A DNA stretch of 42,324 nucleotides from Acidimicrobiaceae bacterium (GCA_009837445.1 VXTM01000021.1:182767-225090); one strand, 5' to 3'. Positions 7,988 through 15,739 are shown, counted from the first letter of the stretch. The notes: generated from the sequence alone by a model not told the origin. Numbers and translations are program-made.

Positions 7988-8611
7988 TCAAGGTCGGGCC
8001 CGCCTCCCGGGAGGAAGGTCCTCGGGCCGGTCGGCGTCGCGGAACCAGCCCTCGCCCGGCACCTCCACCTCCACGGCGTGCAACTGCCGGGCGACTTCGC
8101 GGAGCGCCCTCACTCCCCTCTCGAACGCCTCGGTCAGCGGTCCCAGGCAGCGGCGCCGCCAGGCTGCATGGGCCCACTGGGGAGCCCCGGCGCCGATCGG
8201 GACTATGAGGTCGGCGTCAGCCGAGCCGCCAGCGGAGTCGGCGGCGGCCGCCAGTCCAGCCAGAACGCGGCGCACTGCGGCCGCGTCGGGCGAGATCACG
8301 TCGCAGGGCATGGTCACTACCGCCTCGAGCGCGTCGCCATGCGAGTCGAGGACGCCGAGCGCGGTGATCACTCCCCCCAGCGGGCCCGCCCCGGGGTAGC
8401 GGTCCTCTAGGACGTCGAGGCCCAGCGCGTGCAGGCGTTCACGGTCGCCGCCCACCACCAGCACGGGTGCGGGTCCCGCGGCCCGCAGTGCCTCGACGGC
8501 CCGTACCACCATCGGCACACCGCCGATCTCGACGAACGCCTTGTCGGTGCCCATCCTCGAACTGGCGCCGCCCGCCAGCACCGCGCCCAGGCAGCGCACG
8601 GCTTCGGCCAC
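7988..8611 (-). CDS. mobA: Molybdenum cofactor guanylyltransferase-like nucleotidyltransferase (MobA)
   Basis: Transfers GMP to molybdopterin to form the guanine dinucleotide cofactor; related MobA-like proteins use CTP. The signature LAGGASSRMGTDKAFVEIGG lies at residues 12-31, with VVTMPCDVISPD as the metal-binding Asp region. At 207 aa it has normal family length. GTG 8611 was chosen because a GGAG lies about 5 nt upstream and homology begins there; the longer frame to 8728 overlaps the DUF3151 gene. It follows DUF3151 after 22 bp, so both are probably one transcript. Guanylyl versus cytidylyl specificity is not certain from sequence. Confidence 0.88.
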   Translation of the reverse strand: MAEAVRCLGAVLAGGASSRMGTDKAFVEIGGVPMVVRAVEALRAAGPAPVLVVGGDRERLHALGLDVLEDRYPGAGPLGGVITALGVLDSHGDALEAVVTMPCDVISPDAAAVRRVLAGLAAAADSAGGSADADLIVPIGAGAPQWAHAAWRRRCLGPLTEAFERGVRALREVARQLHAVEVEVPGEGWFRDADRPEDLPPGRRARP

Positions 8612-8633
8612 GGACTCTCCGCTCCTACCCCGC

Positions 8634-9104
8634 TCAGACCTCAGCGTCCGGGCCTGCCACTGCGTCCGGCGGCGGCCAGCCGGGGTCGAGTTGGAGCAGG
8701 AACAAAGCGCACCGCTGTGCCTCGTCAATCTCGCCGATTGCAGCGGCGACGCGCTGGAGCCCGCTCAGGGCGCGCAGGAAGCCGCGGTTGGACTCGCGGG
8801 CCCAGCGGACGTAGCCGGAACCGCGCCAGCCGCTGGCCCGTAGACGGTCCAGGCCCCGGTGGTAGCCGGTGCGGAAGGCCGCGTAGGCAAGCGCCGGTGT
8901 CGCCGCGCTCGACTCCAGGGCCTCGCCCAGGGCGGCCCAGGCCTCCAGGCTGAGCGGCCAGTGGGCGCAGGATGCGCCCACGGCGCCGACCGGGTCGTCG
9001 CTATCGGCCGCGGCGGCCAGCGCAGCCCGGATCTCGGAGGGCTCGGGGGGCAGAACCGTCTCGGGCGGGCCGTGAGAAAGCAGGGGAACGGGAGCGTCAC
9101 TCAT
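8634..9104 (-). CDS. DUF3151 family protein
   Basis: A 156-aa protein of an actinobacterial family of unknown function. Recognised from RTGYHRGLDRLRASGWRGSG, the ESNRGFLRALSGL segment and IGEIDEAQRCALFLLQLDP, in the family's usual order. It is a helical, TPR-like layout (EAWAALGEALESS...ALAYAAFRTGYHRGLD) without catalytic motifs, signal or membrane segments. A TAGCCT box 8 nt before ATG 9104 and the lack of a clear Shine-Dalgarno suggest a leaderless mRNA. Downstream, mobA follows on the same strand. The function is unknown, and context with mobA gives no firm clue. Confidence 0.9.
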   Translation of the reverse strand: MSDAPVPLLSHGPPETVLPPEPSEIRAALAAAADSDDPVGAVGASCAHWPLSLEAWAALGEALESSAATPALAYAAFRTGYHRGLDRLRASGWRGSGYVRWARESNRGFLRALSGLQRVAAAIGEIDEAQRCALFLLQLDPGWPPPDAVAGPDAEV

Positions 9105-9112
9105 CGCCGCTG

Positions 9113-9118
9113 AGGCTA
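9113..9118 (-). promoter_or_regulatory. Candidate -10 box (TAGCCT), leaderless DUF3151 promoter
   Basis: TAGCCT, minus sense, ends 8 nt before the ATG at 9104. The intergenic space is only 32 bp and is shared with the divergent gene at 9137. Confidence 0.45.
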
Positions 9119-9122
9119 CCGG

Positions 9123-9128
9123 TACCCT
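9123..9128 (+). promoter_or_regulatory. Candidate -10 box (TACCCT), leaderless promoter of the 9137 gene
   Basis: TACCCT ends 8 nt before GTG 9137. Together with the box at 9113-9118 it forms a compact divergent pair. Confidence 0.45.
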
Positions 9129-9136
9129 GCGCGCCG

Positions 9137-9396
9137 GTGATAGGAGACTGGGTCGACGCCGAATCGCTGCAGCCGATCCTCCTCGGCGCGACGGTTGTGC
9201 TGGTCGTCGGCGCAGCTCTGGTGTGGCGCGGGGTTCGCAGGCTTCTGCTGCGCCTGGTGCTGGTCGCGCTCATCGGGGCACTGGCCGCGAGCTTGTGGCT
9301 GCAGCGGGCCGACCTTCAGGACTGCGTGGACACCTGCTCGTGCCGGCTGTTCGGCCAGGAGGTCGATGTCCCCGCCGACGTCAACCCCAACTGCGG

Positions 9397-9400
<4 letters not shown>
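9137..9400 (+). CDS. Small two-helix membrane protein with cysteine-rich external tail
   Basis: An 87-aa protein from GTG 9137, supported by a TACCCT box 8 nt upstream. Two hydrophobic helices, about residues 11-28 (ILLGATVVLVVGAALVW) and 34-51 (LLRLVLVALIGALAASLWL), are joined by an arginine-rich turn (RGVRR) that should be cytoplasmic. The C-terminal tail (about residues 52-87) would then face outside and holds four cysteines: C-x3-C-x-C in DCVDTCSC, and one near the end (PNCG). This is suited to disulfides or metal binding. No family recognised. Its TAG stop shares the palindrome CTAG with the stop of pyruvate kinase on the other strand. Confidence 0.65.
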
Positions 9401-10830
<1,430 letters not shown>

Positions 10831-10837
10831 GGATGTA

Positions 10838-10843
10838 ACGCTA
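10838..10843 (-). promoter_or_regulatory. Candidate -10 box (TAGCGT), leaderless pyk promoter
   Basis: TAGCGT in minus sense, 7 nt before the pyk ATG. The hexamer is identical to the box before fbiC. Confidence 0.45.
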
Positions 10844-10862
10844 CCGGGCCGTGGGGACTTCC

Positions 10863-10871
10863 TGTGGATAA
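10863..10871 (-). promoter_or_regulatory. Perfect DnaA-box nonamer
   Basis: TTATCCACA on the minus strand (TGTGGATAA on plus), an exact match to the consensus DnaA box, in the 81-bp gap between pyk and the phosphodiesterase gene. It is a single copy with no neighbouring cluster, so it is not an origin. It could be a regulatory DnaA site or a chance match. Confidence 0.4.
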
Positions 10872-10879
10872 CTCTCCGG

Positions 10880-10899
10880 CCGGTCCCGTCTGGGACCGG
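10880..10899. repeat. Perfect 8-bp inverted repeat, possible operator
   Basis: CCGGTCCC-gtct-GGGACCGG lies directly upstream of the TACGGT box of the phosphodiesterase gene, in about the -35 region. The position suits a repressor or activator site; otherwise a chance GC palindrome. Confidence 0.4.
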
Positions 10900-10905
10900 T
10901 ACGGT
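10900..10905 (+). promoter_or_regulatory. Candidate -10 box (TACGGT), leaderless phosphodiesterase promoter
   Basis: TACGGT ends 6 nt before GTG 10912. No Shine-Dalgarno sequence is present. Confidence 0.45.
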
Positions 10906-10911
10906 TCCGGT

Positions 10912-11673
10912 GTGGCGCGGCATCCCTACCTCGACGTGGAAGGTCCCATCGCCTTCGCTCACCGGGGCGGGGCCGAGGAGTTCCCCGAGAACACACTGCG
11001 GGCGTTCCGCCATGCCGTCGAACTGGGCTATACCCACGTGGAGACCGACGTCCACGCCACCTCCGACGGGGTGGCCGTGGCGTTCCACGACGACGCCCTC
11101 GACCGGGTCACCGACAGCCGAGGCGTCGTCGAGGAACTGACCTGGAGCGACCTCCAGCAGGCCCGGGTGGCCAGCACCGACCCGATCCTGCGCCTCGACG
11201 AACTCCTCGAGGAACTGCCCGACACCAGGATCAACATCGACCCCAAGAGCGACGCCGCGGTCGAGCCCCTCGTCGAGGTCCTCCAGCGCCTCGGCTCGGT
11301 CGAGCGGGTATGCGTCTGCTCGTTCTCGGACCGCCGCACGCAGCGGGTGCGCGACCGGATCGGCGAGAGACTGTGCGTCGGCGCCGGCCCGCGGGGCATT
11401 GCCCGCCTGCTGGCCGCGTCGGCCCGGTTGCCCGCCCCGGGCTCCCTCGACTACCACGCCGCCCAGGTCCCGGTGCGCTCCAAGGGCCTGACGATCGTGA
11501 GGCCCGCGGTGGTCTCGGCCGCACACCGCCACGGCATCGCGGTCCACGTCTGGACCATCGACGAGCCCGCGGAGATGCACCGCCTGCTGGACATGGGCGT
11601 TGACGGCATCATGACCGACCGGCCCGCAGTGCTGCGCCAAGTGATGATCGAACGCGGCCACTGGAAAGCCTGA
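10912..11673 (+). CDS. Glycerophosphodiester phosphodiesterase family protein
   Basis: Hydrolyses glycerophosphodiesters to glycerol-3-phosphate and an alcohol. It is a 253-aa TIM-barrel protein with the catalytic set in place: His17-Arg18 and Glu26 in AHRGGAEEFPENT, Glu44 and Asp46 in ETDVHATSDG, and His59 in AFHDD. DTRINIDPKSD and the C-terminal VHVWTIDEP...GVDGIMTDRP are also typical. No signal peptide is visible, so a cytoplasmic location is likely, unlike secreted GlpQ. GTG 10912 was taken because the frame upstream is intergenic and a TACGGT box precedes it by 6 nt. It is divergent from pyk and not otherwise linked to it. Confidence 0.92.
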   Translation: MARHPYLDVEGPIAFAHRGGAEEFPENTLRAFRHAVELGYTHVETDVHATSDGVAVAFHDDALDRVTDSRGVVEELTWSDLQQARVASTDPILRLDELLEELPDTRINIDPKSDAAVEPLVEVLQRLGSVERVCVCSFSDRRTQRVRDRIGERLCVGAGPRGIARLLAASARLPAPGSLDYHAAQVPVRSKGLTIVRPAVVSAAHRHGIAVHVWTIDEPAEMHRLLDMGVDGIMTDRPAVLRQVMIERGHWKA

Positions 11674-11715
11674 CCCTGGATCTGCCGCCCTCGACCTCTA
11701 CGCCCAACTCGGCAA

Positions 11716-12576
11716 TCAGGTGACCGGCAGTTGGATATACCGCTTCTTTTGGCGAACTTGGTTGTAGTACTCCTTCATCTCCAGCTCGCGGGCCGCCTCG
11801 TTATCCAGGACGACCGTGGCATGCGGATGCAATTGGAGCGCGGAGGCCGGGATGAAGGAGGACAACGGGCCTTCGATGGCCTGAGCAACGATCTTCGCTT
11901 GCTCCGTGCCTGTTGCGATCAGGATTGCGTGGCGCGAATCGAGAATCGTGCCGATGCCCTGTGTCACGACGTGATCCGGGACGTTGTCCGTGCCGCCGGA
12001 CACGCTGTAAGCGAGTGAATCCATGTCGTCTCCACTGATCTCGACATCCAGGAAACGCTCGGCTACCACCTCCCGTGTCCACTCGGTGAGCGTCTTCACC
12101 CTTGTTCGCGATGCGAGCGAACTCAACGGTTCGTTGAACGCTATGCGCCCACGGGGGCCGACGCCCAAGAGTTGAAGGTCAATGCCGCCGACTCCGACAA
12201 TGGCCTTCTCGAACCGCTCGCACTCCTCGGCCAGTTCCACATCGGGCTCCGGTCCAGAAGGCAACTGGTTCGGGAGGACGAACACGTTCTTGCTCCTGAT
12301 TCCGATGCCTTCCGTGAGGTAGCGAATCCTGTTGCGGGACGTACCGAGGTCATCGTCGGAGATCCCCAGGTATTCGTGGAGCATGAAGGCCCGAACCGCT
12401 CCGAAGGAAATCGCCTCCTGCTGCGCGATCCGGATCATCTCGGTGTAGGTCAGCTGCGGGATCGCCTCCGTCGCGAGCCCCAGGACGGCGGCTGGCTTGG
12501 AGCGAACAAGCTCGCAGACGTGACGTGCCACTAGCGAGGCAGCCTCCGGCTGCGACGTGCAGATGATGACTTCCAT
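11716..12576 (-). CDS. NagB-like protein (glucosamine-6-phosphate deaminase fold) lacking catalytic residues
   Basis: A 286-aa homologue of glucosamine-6-phosphate deaminase. Clear matches are IAFNEPLSSLASRTRVKTLTEWTRE (against FNEPASSLASRTRIKTLT of E. coli NagB), SALQLHPHATVVLDNEA near the C-terminus, and Lys228 in TGTEQAK. Active-site positions differ. The catalytic Asp of NMDEYVG is His67 (MLHEYLG). GNDGH, which holds the second Asp and the His, is GPRGR (residues 140-144). The phosphate-loop LPTGGTP is LATEAIP. Glu149 of FNEP remains. It is therefore likely not a standard deaminase; it may bind a sugar phosphate, catalyse another reaction, or act as a partner subunit. ATG 12576 follows the phosphatase-like gene by 6 nt with GGGAG upstream, one transcript. 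The DNA is visibly less GC-rich than its neighbours. Confidence 0.8.
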   Translation of the reverse strand: MEVIICTSQPEAASLVARHVCELVRSKPAAVLGLATEAIPQLTYTEMIRIAQQEAISFGAVRAFMLHEYLGISDDDLGTSRNRIRYLTEGIGIRSKNVFVLPNQLPSGPEPDVELAEECERFEKAIVGVGGIDLQLLGVGPRGRIAFNEPLSSLASRTRVKTLTEWTREVVAERFLDVEISGDDMDSLAYSVSGGTDNVPDHVVTQGIGTILDSRHAILIATGTEQAKIVAQAIEGPLSSFIPASALQLHPHATVVLDNEAARELEMKEYYNQVRQKKRYIQLPVT

Positions 12577-12582
12577 ATCGCT

Positions 12583-13647
12583 TCACTCCCAAGGCACGAG
12601 ACGGTTATGTACCGCCGCTAGCAGGTCCTCGTTGTCCCTTTGCATCGCGGCCTGAAACAGCGACTGATCCGCCTCGGACTCGGCCGGGCGCTCGATTTGG
12701 GCGCACTCCGATGAACGGACGATCTCGTAGACCTCGCGCGTGAACGGCTCATCGGGACCGACAACGATCGGCGGAATGCATTTTCGCTCGAACGGTGCCC
12801 AACGGGGTCGCCCCCACAGCAATCGCCGTTCATACCAGTCCACGGACACCGGTCCGCCCTCGTCGACAGGTTGCTGCATACCCCGGGGACCCCGCGTGAG
12901 CGGATAGACGTTCATCCCACTGGCCGAGGCGAAGAACGCAAAGAGAGTGTCCCATTGCGTCGACCACTGCAACTGCACGGCGACCATCGTGTGCGAGCGC
13001 AACAGTCCGGGGGTGATCGGGTTGCCGGCGGTATTCCAGACGCGTAGGTACGGATCCTCGGCCGTCGCGTCCAGGGCGACCTCGGGGTCGCGGACTCTCA
13101 TGAGGTCCGGGAGCAGCGGAATCCCTGAAGCGGAACTGGCACCGACTGCGATACACGGGGGAATGCGGACTCGTGCTCGGGTCGTGTACTGGCGCAGATC
13201 GATGCTGTCATCGGTGTCGCCCCCGACGCCCACGAGCAGGCCGTCACGGGAGTCCCACGAGGCGGTCTTGCTTGAGGCCGTGATCGCGGCGGCAGCGGGT
13301 TGCCACCACTCCCCTGGCCAATAGGTGTGGTAAGAGACGCACGTCGCATAACCGAAGCCCAATTGGCCGAACTGCCTCGACCCGTCCAAAGGGTCGGCCA
13401 GGAACACCTCGGCCGGCTCCGACGGGTCCGGGTAGGGGATCTCCGCAGGGCGGTTCGAGTCCTCCGACACGAATATCGCCTGGGGTCGGAGCAGCTTCGC
13501 CTGGTTCGCCATCCAGTCCCGGGCGGCCAGGTCTGCTTCTGTCGCACGCCCGCCGAGGTGGTCCTCCAGGTCGACGTACTCGCCTGGCTCCCGGTCGGCC
13601 AGCAACGCATAGGTACCGGTCGTCAACTGTTCGACGATCGACCGCAT
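12583..13647 (-). CDS. Inositol-monophosphatase superfamily phosphatase-like protein
   Basis: A 354-aa protein, longer than usual IMPases (about 260-270 aa). Signature elements are present: ATEADLAARDWM, the FVSED segment with Glu62, ADPLDGSRQFGQLGFGYATCVSY with Asp85, Asp88 and Ser90, and QWDTLFAFFASASG with Asp233. All four expected metal ligands are retained, so Mg2+-dependent phosphomonoesterase activity is plausible. The substrate cannot be named: inositol phosphate, sugar phosphate and PAP-type nucleotides all occur in this family. The last 90 residues, rich in W/R then acidic, are an unusual extension. ATG 13647 has GGGAGA upstream. First gene of a two-gene minus-strand unit with the NagB-like gene. 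Confidence 0.78.
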   Translation of the reverse strand: MRSIVEQLTTGTYALLADREPGEYVDLEDHLGGRATEADLAARDWMANQAKLLRPQAIFVSEDSNRPAEIPYPDPSEPAEVFLADPLDGSRQFGQLGFGYATCVSYHTYWPGEWWQPAAAAITASSKTASWDSRDGLLVGVGGDTDDSIDLRQYTTRARVRIPPCIAVGASSASGIPLLPDLMRVRDPEVALDATAEDPYLRVWNTAGNPITPGLLRSHTMVAVQLQWSTQWDTLFAFFASASGMNVYPLTRGPRGMQQPVDEGGPVSVDWYERRLLWGRPRWAPFERKCIPPIVVGPDEPFTREVYEIVRSSECAQIERPAESEADQSLFQAAMQRDNEDLLAAVHNRLVPWE

Positions 13648-13691
13648 GCTCGTGTTTCTCCCGCCCGTCCGCCAGTGCCCGCGCGTAAGGA

Positions 13692-13731
13692 TGTAGCTGT
13701 GTATGCTTGTATTCGGATATGACCGTATCGA
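13692..13731. promoter_or_regulatory. Iterated TGTA motif with 8-bp period, candidate RHH operator
   Basis: TGTA occurs at 13692, 13700 and 13708, exactly 8 bp apart. In the same register follow GATA (13716) and CGTA (13724), forming an imperfect palindrome GATAT-gacc-GTATC. It lies in the 137-bp gap between the divergent phosphatase-like gene and the RHH gene, and contains a possible -10 (TATGCT, 13702-13707). RHH proteins such as MetJ (8-bp met boxes) bind tandem short repeats, so autoregulation by the adjacent RHH protein is a reasonable inference. Confidence 0.4.
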
Positions 13732-13784
13732 CAGACCGGTGCGGCTGGATCCTGCAAGATGCTCTACCCCCGAAAGGTGGTTCG

Positions 13785-14108
13785 ATGGCTAAGTTACACG
13801 AGTCAGTGACGCAGGCGGACACTGCCGAGGCTCAGGATGTGAAGCAGAAGCGCCAAGCCGAGGCGAGGGAGGCCTTCTCCGGGCGACCGACGACCGTCCG
13901 GTTCCCCACCAAGATTCAGAAGCGACTGGCGGTCGCGGCTGAGATCACAGGCAAGTCCGTCTCGGAACTCATGCGAGAGGGCGCCGAGTGCGTCATAGAG
14001 AGGTATGTGGGCAGTGATGCCGAGGCCGCCGCCGCTCGCATTAGTGCTGCAGCCGATGCGAGCGCGGCCCGCATGAGGGATCTCTACGGCCTCGGCGATG
14101 CGCCCTAG
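13785..14108 (+). CDS. Ribbon-helix-helix DNA-binding protein, probable local regulator
   Basis: A 107-aa protein from ATG 13785, with AAGGTGG 5-7 nt upstream; an upstream in-frame start at 13707 would run through the promoter region and is rejected. Residues about 37-75 look like an RHH unit: a short beta strand TTVRFP, helix KIQKRLAVAAEITG, the turn, and helix SVSELMREGAECVIERYV. Before it lies a charged, glutamine/glutamate-rich arm; after it an alanine-rich helix. It overlaps the following deacetylase gene by 11 bp, so both are co-transcribed. It could regulate the divergent cassette. An antitoxin role is less likely because the partner is an enzyme-like protein, not a known toxin. Confidence 0.75.
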   Translation: MAKLHESVTQADTAEAQDVKQKRQAEAREAFSGRPTTVRFPTKIQKRLAVAAEITGKSVSELMREGAECVIERYVGSDAEAAAARISAAADASAARMRDLYGLGDAP

Positions 14109-15018
14109 CAGCACCGCGACTCGGGTCCTCGCGCACATCTCGCCGCATCCAGACGACGAGGCGCTCGGGAGTCCCGGCGTGCTTCTCGCCCTGAAGCGGA
14201 CGGGGTGGCGCGTCGTCAACTTCGTTGTGACGATGGGACGACCCGAACACCGTGAGCGAAGGAGCCGCGAGGCTGTCTGCGCCGCACGCACCGCTGGCTT
14301 CGAACTCCGTACTCCACGGGAGCCGATCGGGCTGAGCAGTGCCGACGACCTCAGCCTCGGGTTCTATCGCGTCCGCTCGGAGGTCCGATTGCTCCTGGAT
14401 GAGCTCCGTCCCGCAATCGTCGTCGCGCCTTCCCCTCACGATGGCCACCATGGCCACGAGATGGTCGGGCGGGCAGTCCTGTCGGCGCTGCGGGACTCCG
14501 AGGTCCGGCCGAGACTATGGCTCTGGGGCCTCTGGGCCGACTTGCCGTTCCCGACCATCTACGCGCCCTTCGACGACGCGATCATGGAGCGCGTGCAGCA
14601 GACGATCCGGTGCTACACCGGGGAAGTCGACCGCAACGACTACGCGACGCTGCTCTTCAGTCGCGCCCGGACCAGGGCGATCCTGGGGGTCGAACGGGTC
14701 TTCGGATACGGACAGGAACGGGTGCGGTGCGCCCCGTACGCCGATCTCTTGACCGAATGCCTGCCCGAGCAGGGGGGTTGGCTGCTCGGGAGTGCCCGCT
14801 TGCTCAAGCCTCCGTCTGAGCCGGCTGCCTGTGCCACCGAACAGGACATCGGGTGGTGGCTCGAGTCGACGAGTCCGCACGACAGGCGCCGACGCCTCGG
14901 CCGAGTGCGGGTGCCGGGCTTGGATGCACCCCCGGGCGTCCCGGCCGTCGCGCCCTCCGCCGAGCGGCAGCCATCCACAGGCGTCGGCGGGCCAGAAGGG
15001 CGTGTGCGATCCGTCTGA
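14098..15018 (+). CDS. PIG-L/LmbE-family zinc-dependent deacetylase
   Basis: Members remove N-acetyl groups from GlcNAc-type substrates, e.g. MshB in mycothiol synthesis. The 306-aa protein has the zinc motif SPHPDDEALG (His17, Asp20, with general-base Asp19) and the third ligand region HDGHHGHEMVGRAV (His120). A Rossmann-like core covers residues 8-230. The last 60 residues are low-complexity, Arg/Pro-rich and probably disordered. ATG 14098 lies inside the end of the RHH gene (11-bp overlap). Together with the divergent phosphatase-like and NagB-like genes it suggests a pathway acting on an amino-sugar compound. It is not obviously MshB; the substrate is unknown. Confidence 0.86.
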   Translation: MRPSSTATRVLAHISPHPDDEALGSPGVLLALKRTGWRVVNFVVTMGRPEHRERRSREAVCAARTAGFELRTPREPIGLSSADDLSLGFYRVRSEVRLLLDELRPAIVVAPSPHDGHHGHEMVGRAVLSALRDSEVRPRLWLWGLWADLPFPTIYAPFDDAIMERVQQTIRCYTGEVDRNDYATLLFSRARTRAILGVERVFGYGQERVRCAPYADLLTECLPEQGGWLLGSARLLKPPSEPAACATEQDIGWWLESTSPHDRRRRLGRVRVPGLDAPPGVPAVAPSAERQPSTGVGGPEGRVRSV

Positions 15019-15053
15019 CTGTGACCGAGCTGTGCATAACTGGGCACTGGCTG

Positions 15054-15092
15054 GGGATTTCTCGCCGATGTTCGGGATTTGGGTGGGGATTT
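15054..15092 (+). repeat. Triple GGGATTT motif upstream of the 15.1-kb promoter
   Basis: GGGATTT at 15054-15060, 15074-15080 and 15086-15092. The first and third extend to GGGGATTTC. They lie 13-51 bp upstream of the -35 hexamer, a usual place for activator sites. Confidence 0.4.
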
Positions 15093-15099
15093 CGCGAAT

Positions 15100-15116
15100 C
15101 CGGGTTGACAACCCGG
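15100..15116. repeat. 7-bp inverted repeat overlapping the -35 element
   Basis: CCGGGTT-gac-AACCCGG, perfect arms, with TTGACA lying across the centre. A protein bound here would cover the -35 box, so an operator is possible. Confidence 0.4.
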
Positions 15117-15133
15117 TTAAGACCCCCCATGAT
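15105..15133 (+). promoter_or_regulatory. Strong sigma-70-type promoter
   Basis: TTGACA (15105-15110), 17-bp spacer, CATGAT (15128-15133). The -35 is an exact consensus, the spacer ideal, and the -10 near TATAAT. It is the clearest promoter in the window. The expected transcription start is near 15140. It faces the gene-free stretch and, 610 nt on, the cell-wall operon. Confidence 0.65.
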
Positions 15134-15139
15134 GCGCAC

Positions 15140-15700
15140 CGTCCGAAGTGAGCAGCGATAGAGACACCGAACCACAGCAGAGGGTCTCGGCCCGAAGCAG
15201 CGGAGAGGAGTCGATGGAGCGGTCCGCAGAGGACACCCAGCCAACCAGGCCAGTTCCCTAGGGAGCAGGTGGGTCAGCCGGGGACACGGAGGTTCTGCTC
15301 CGGGTGAGCGGTAGGAATCCCCGACGGGGGAGGGCAACCGCAAAGCCGAAGGAGGATCGCCTCACCGGGAAGCCCGGTGACATCCGAACACACCGCCGGG
15401 TGCGAGAGGGAGTCACCGGAATCGCCTCCAGGTGAGGGTGTCGCACAGGCATCGGAATCGAATCCGATCCCGACGGGGATAGGAGCGGATCCGGAGCCAG
15501 GTGCGGTGCCGACGGGCACCACCGGAGGATTCGGATTCACGCCACGGAGCCGTCCGGGGCGGGGGTCAGGGCACAGGACCGGATACGGGAATGGGCCCCG
15601 GAGTACCGCAGACTCCGCCGGGAGGATGCGGTCGGTGGTAAGGCGCTCTCGGAGCCCCGAGAAGTTGAGCGGCGCAGGTCGCGAGGCTACTCGGGGCTCC
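15140..15700 (+). ncRNA. Putative structured RNA or long structured leader (class unknown)
   Basis: About 560 nt without a credible gene. Reading frames here show third positions with no strong GC bias, unlike real genes in this window. It starts just after a near-consensus promoter. Perfect or near-perfect stems include TCACCGGG-aag-CCCGGTGA (15362-15380), GTGCGA/TCGCAC (15400-15446) enclosing TCACC/GGTGA, GGTGCC-gacg-GGCACC (near 15508-15523), CGGAG-gttctg-CTCCG (near 15286-15301), and an 11-bp stem at 15651-15700. GGAGGAT recurs three times. I tested it by eye against RNase P, tmRNA, 4.5S, c-di-AMP, cobalamin and glmS consensus elements and found no match. It could be a free ncRNA (for example 6S/Ms1-like) or the leader of the operon starting at 15750. 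Confidence 0.45.
15651..15700 (+). terminator. Long stem-loop at the end of the structured region
   Basis: GGAGCCCCGAG (15651-15661) pairs perfectly with CTCGGGGCTCC (15690-15700), with a 28-nt loop. A competing small hairpin TCTCGG-agcc-CCGAGA overlaps the left arm, so the two could be alternative folds. No T-tract follows. It could be an RNA 3' end, an attenuator, or a structural domain. Confidence 0.4.
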
Positions 15701-15733
15701 GTCGCGTCCCGGCCCCTGCCGTGCGGTGGCCCG

Positions 15734-15739
15734 TACACT
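15734..15739 (+). promoter_or_regulatory. Candidate -10 box (TACACT) before the cell-wall operon
   Basis: TACACT ends 10 nt before ATG 15750, which has no Shine-Dalgarno sequence. It would give a nearly leaderless mRNA independent of the promoter at 15105. Confidence 0.4.

Noticed and set aside
7958..7991. TTGACA/TACGAT as a full -35/-10 promoter for the rhodanese gene
   Set aside because: The spacer is 22 bp; only the -10-like box is retained.
10863..10871. Replication origin
   Set aside because: One DnaA box only, no cluster, no AT-rich unwinding region, no dnaA/dnaN neighbours.
13785..15018. Toxin-antitoxin pair (RHH + overlapping gene)
   Set aside because: The partner has intact PIG-L zinc motifs and enzyme size, not a known toxin fold; a regulator-enzyme pair fits better.
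15361..15446. Possible cobalamin riboswitch (GGGAAGCCCGGTGACATCCG resembles part of the consensus)
   Set aside because: The B12-box and the rest of the core are missing, and the downstream genes have no cobalamin link.
15140..15700. RNase P RNA or tmRNA
   Set aside because: No GAAAGTCCGG-type conserved region, no tag-peptide frame, no tRNA-like 3' end.
15274..15738. Minus-strand 154-codon frame in the gene-free stretch
   Set aside because: Low-complexity Pro/Gly composition, no ribosome-binding site, no recognisable domain; explained by few stops in GC-rich DNA and overlapped by the structured-RNA features.
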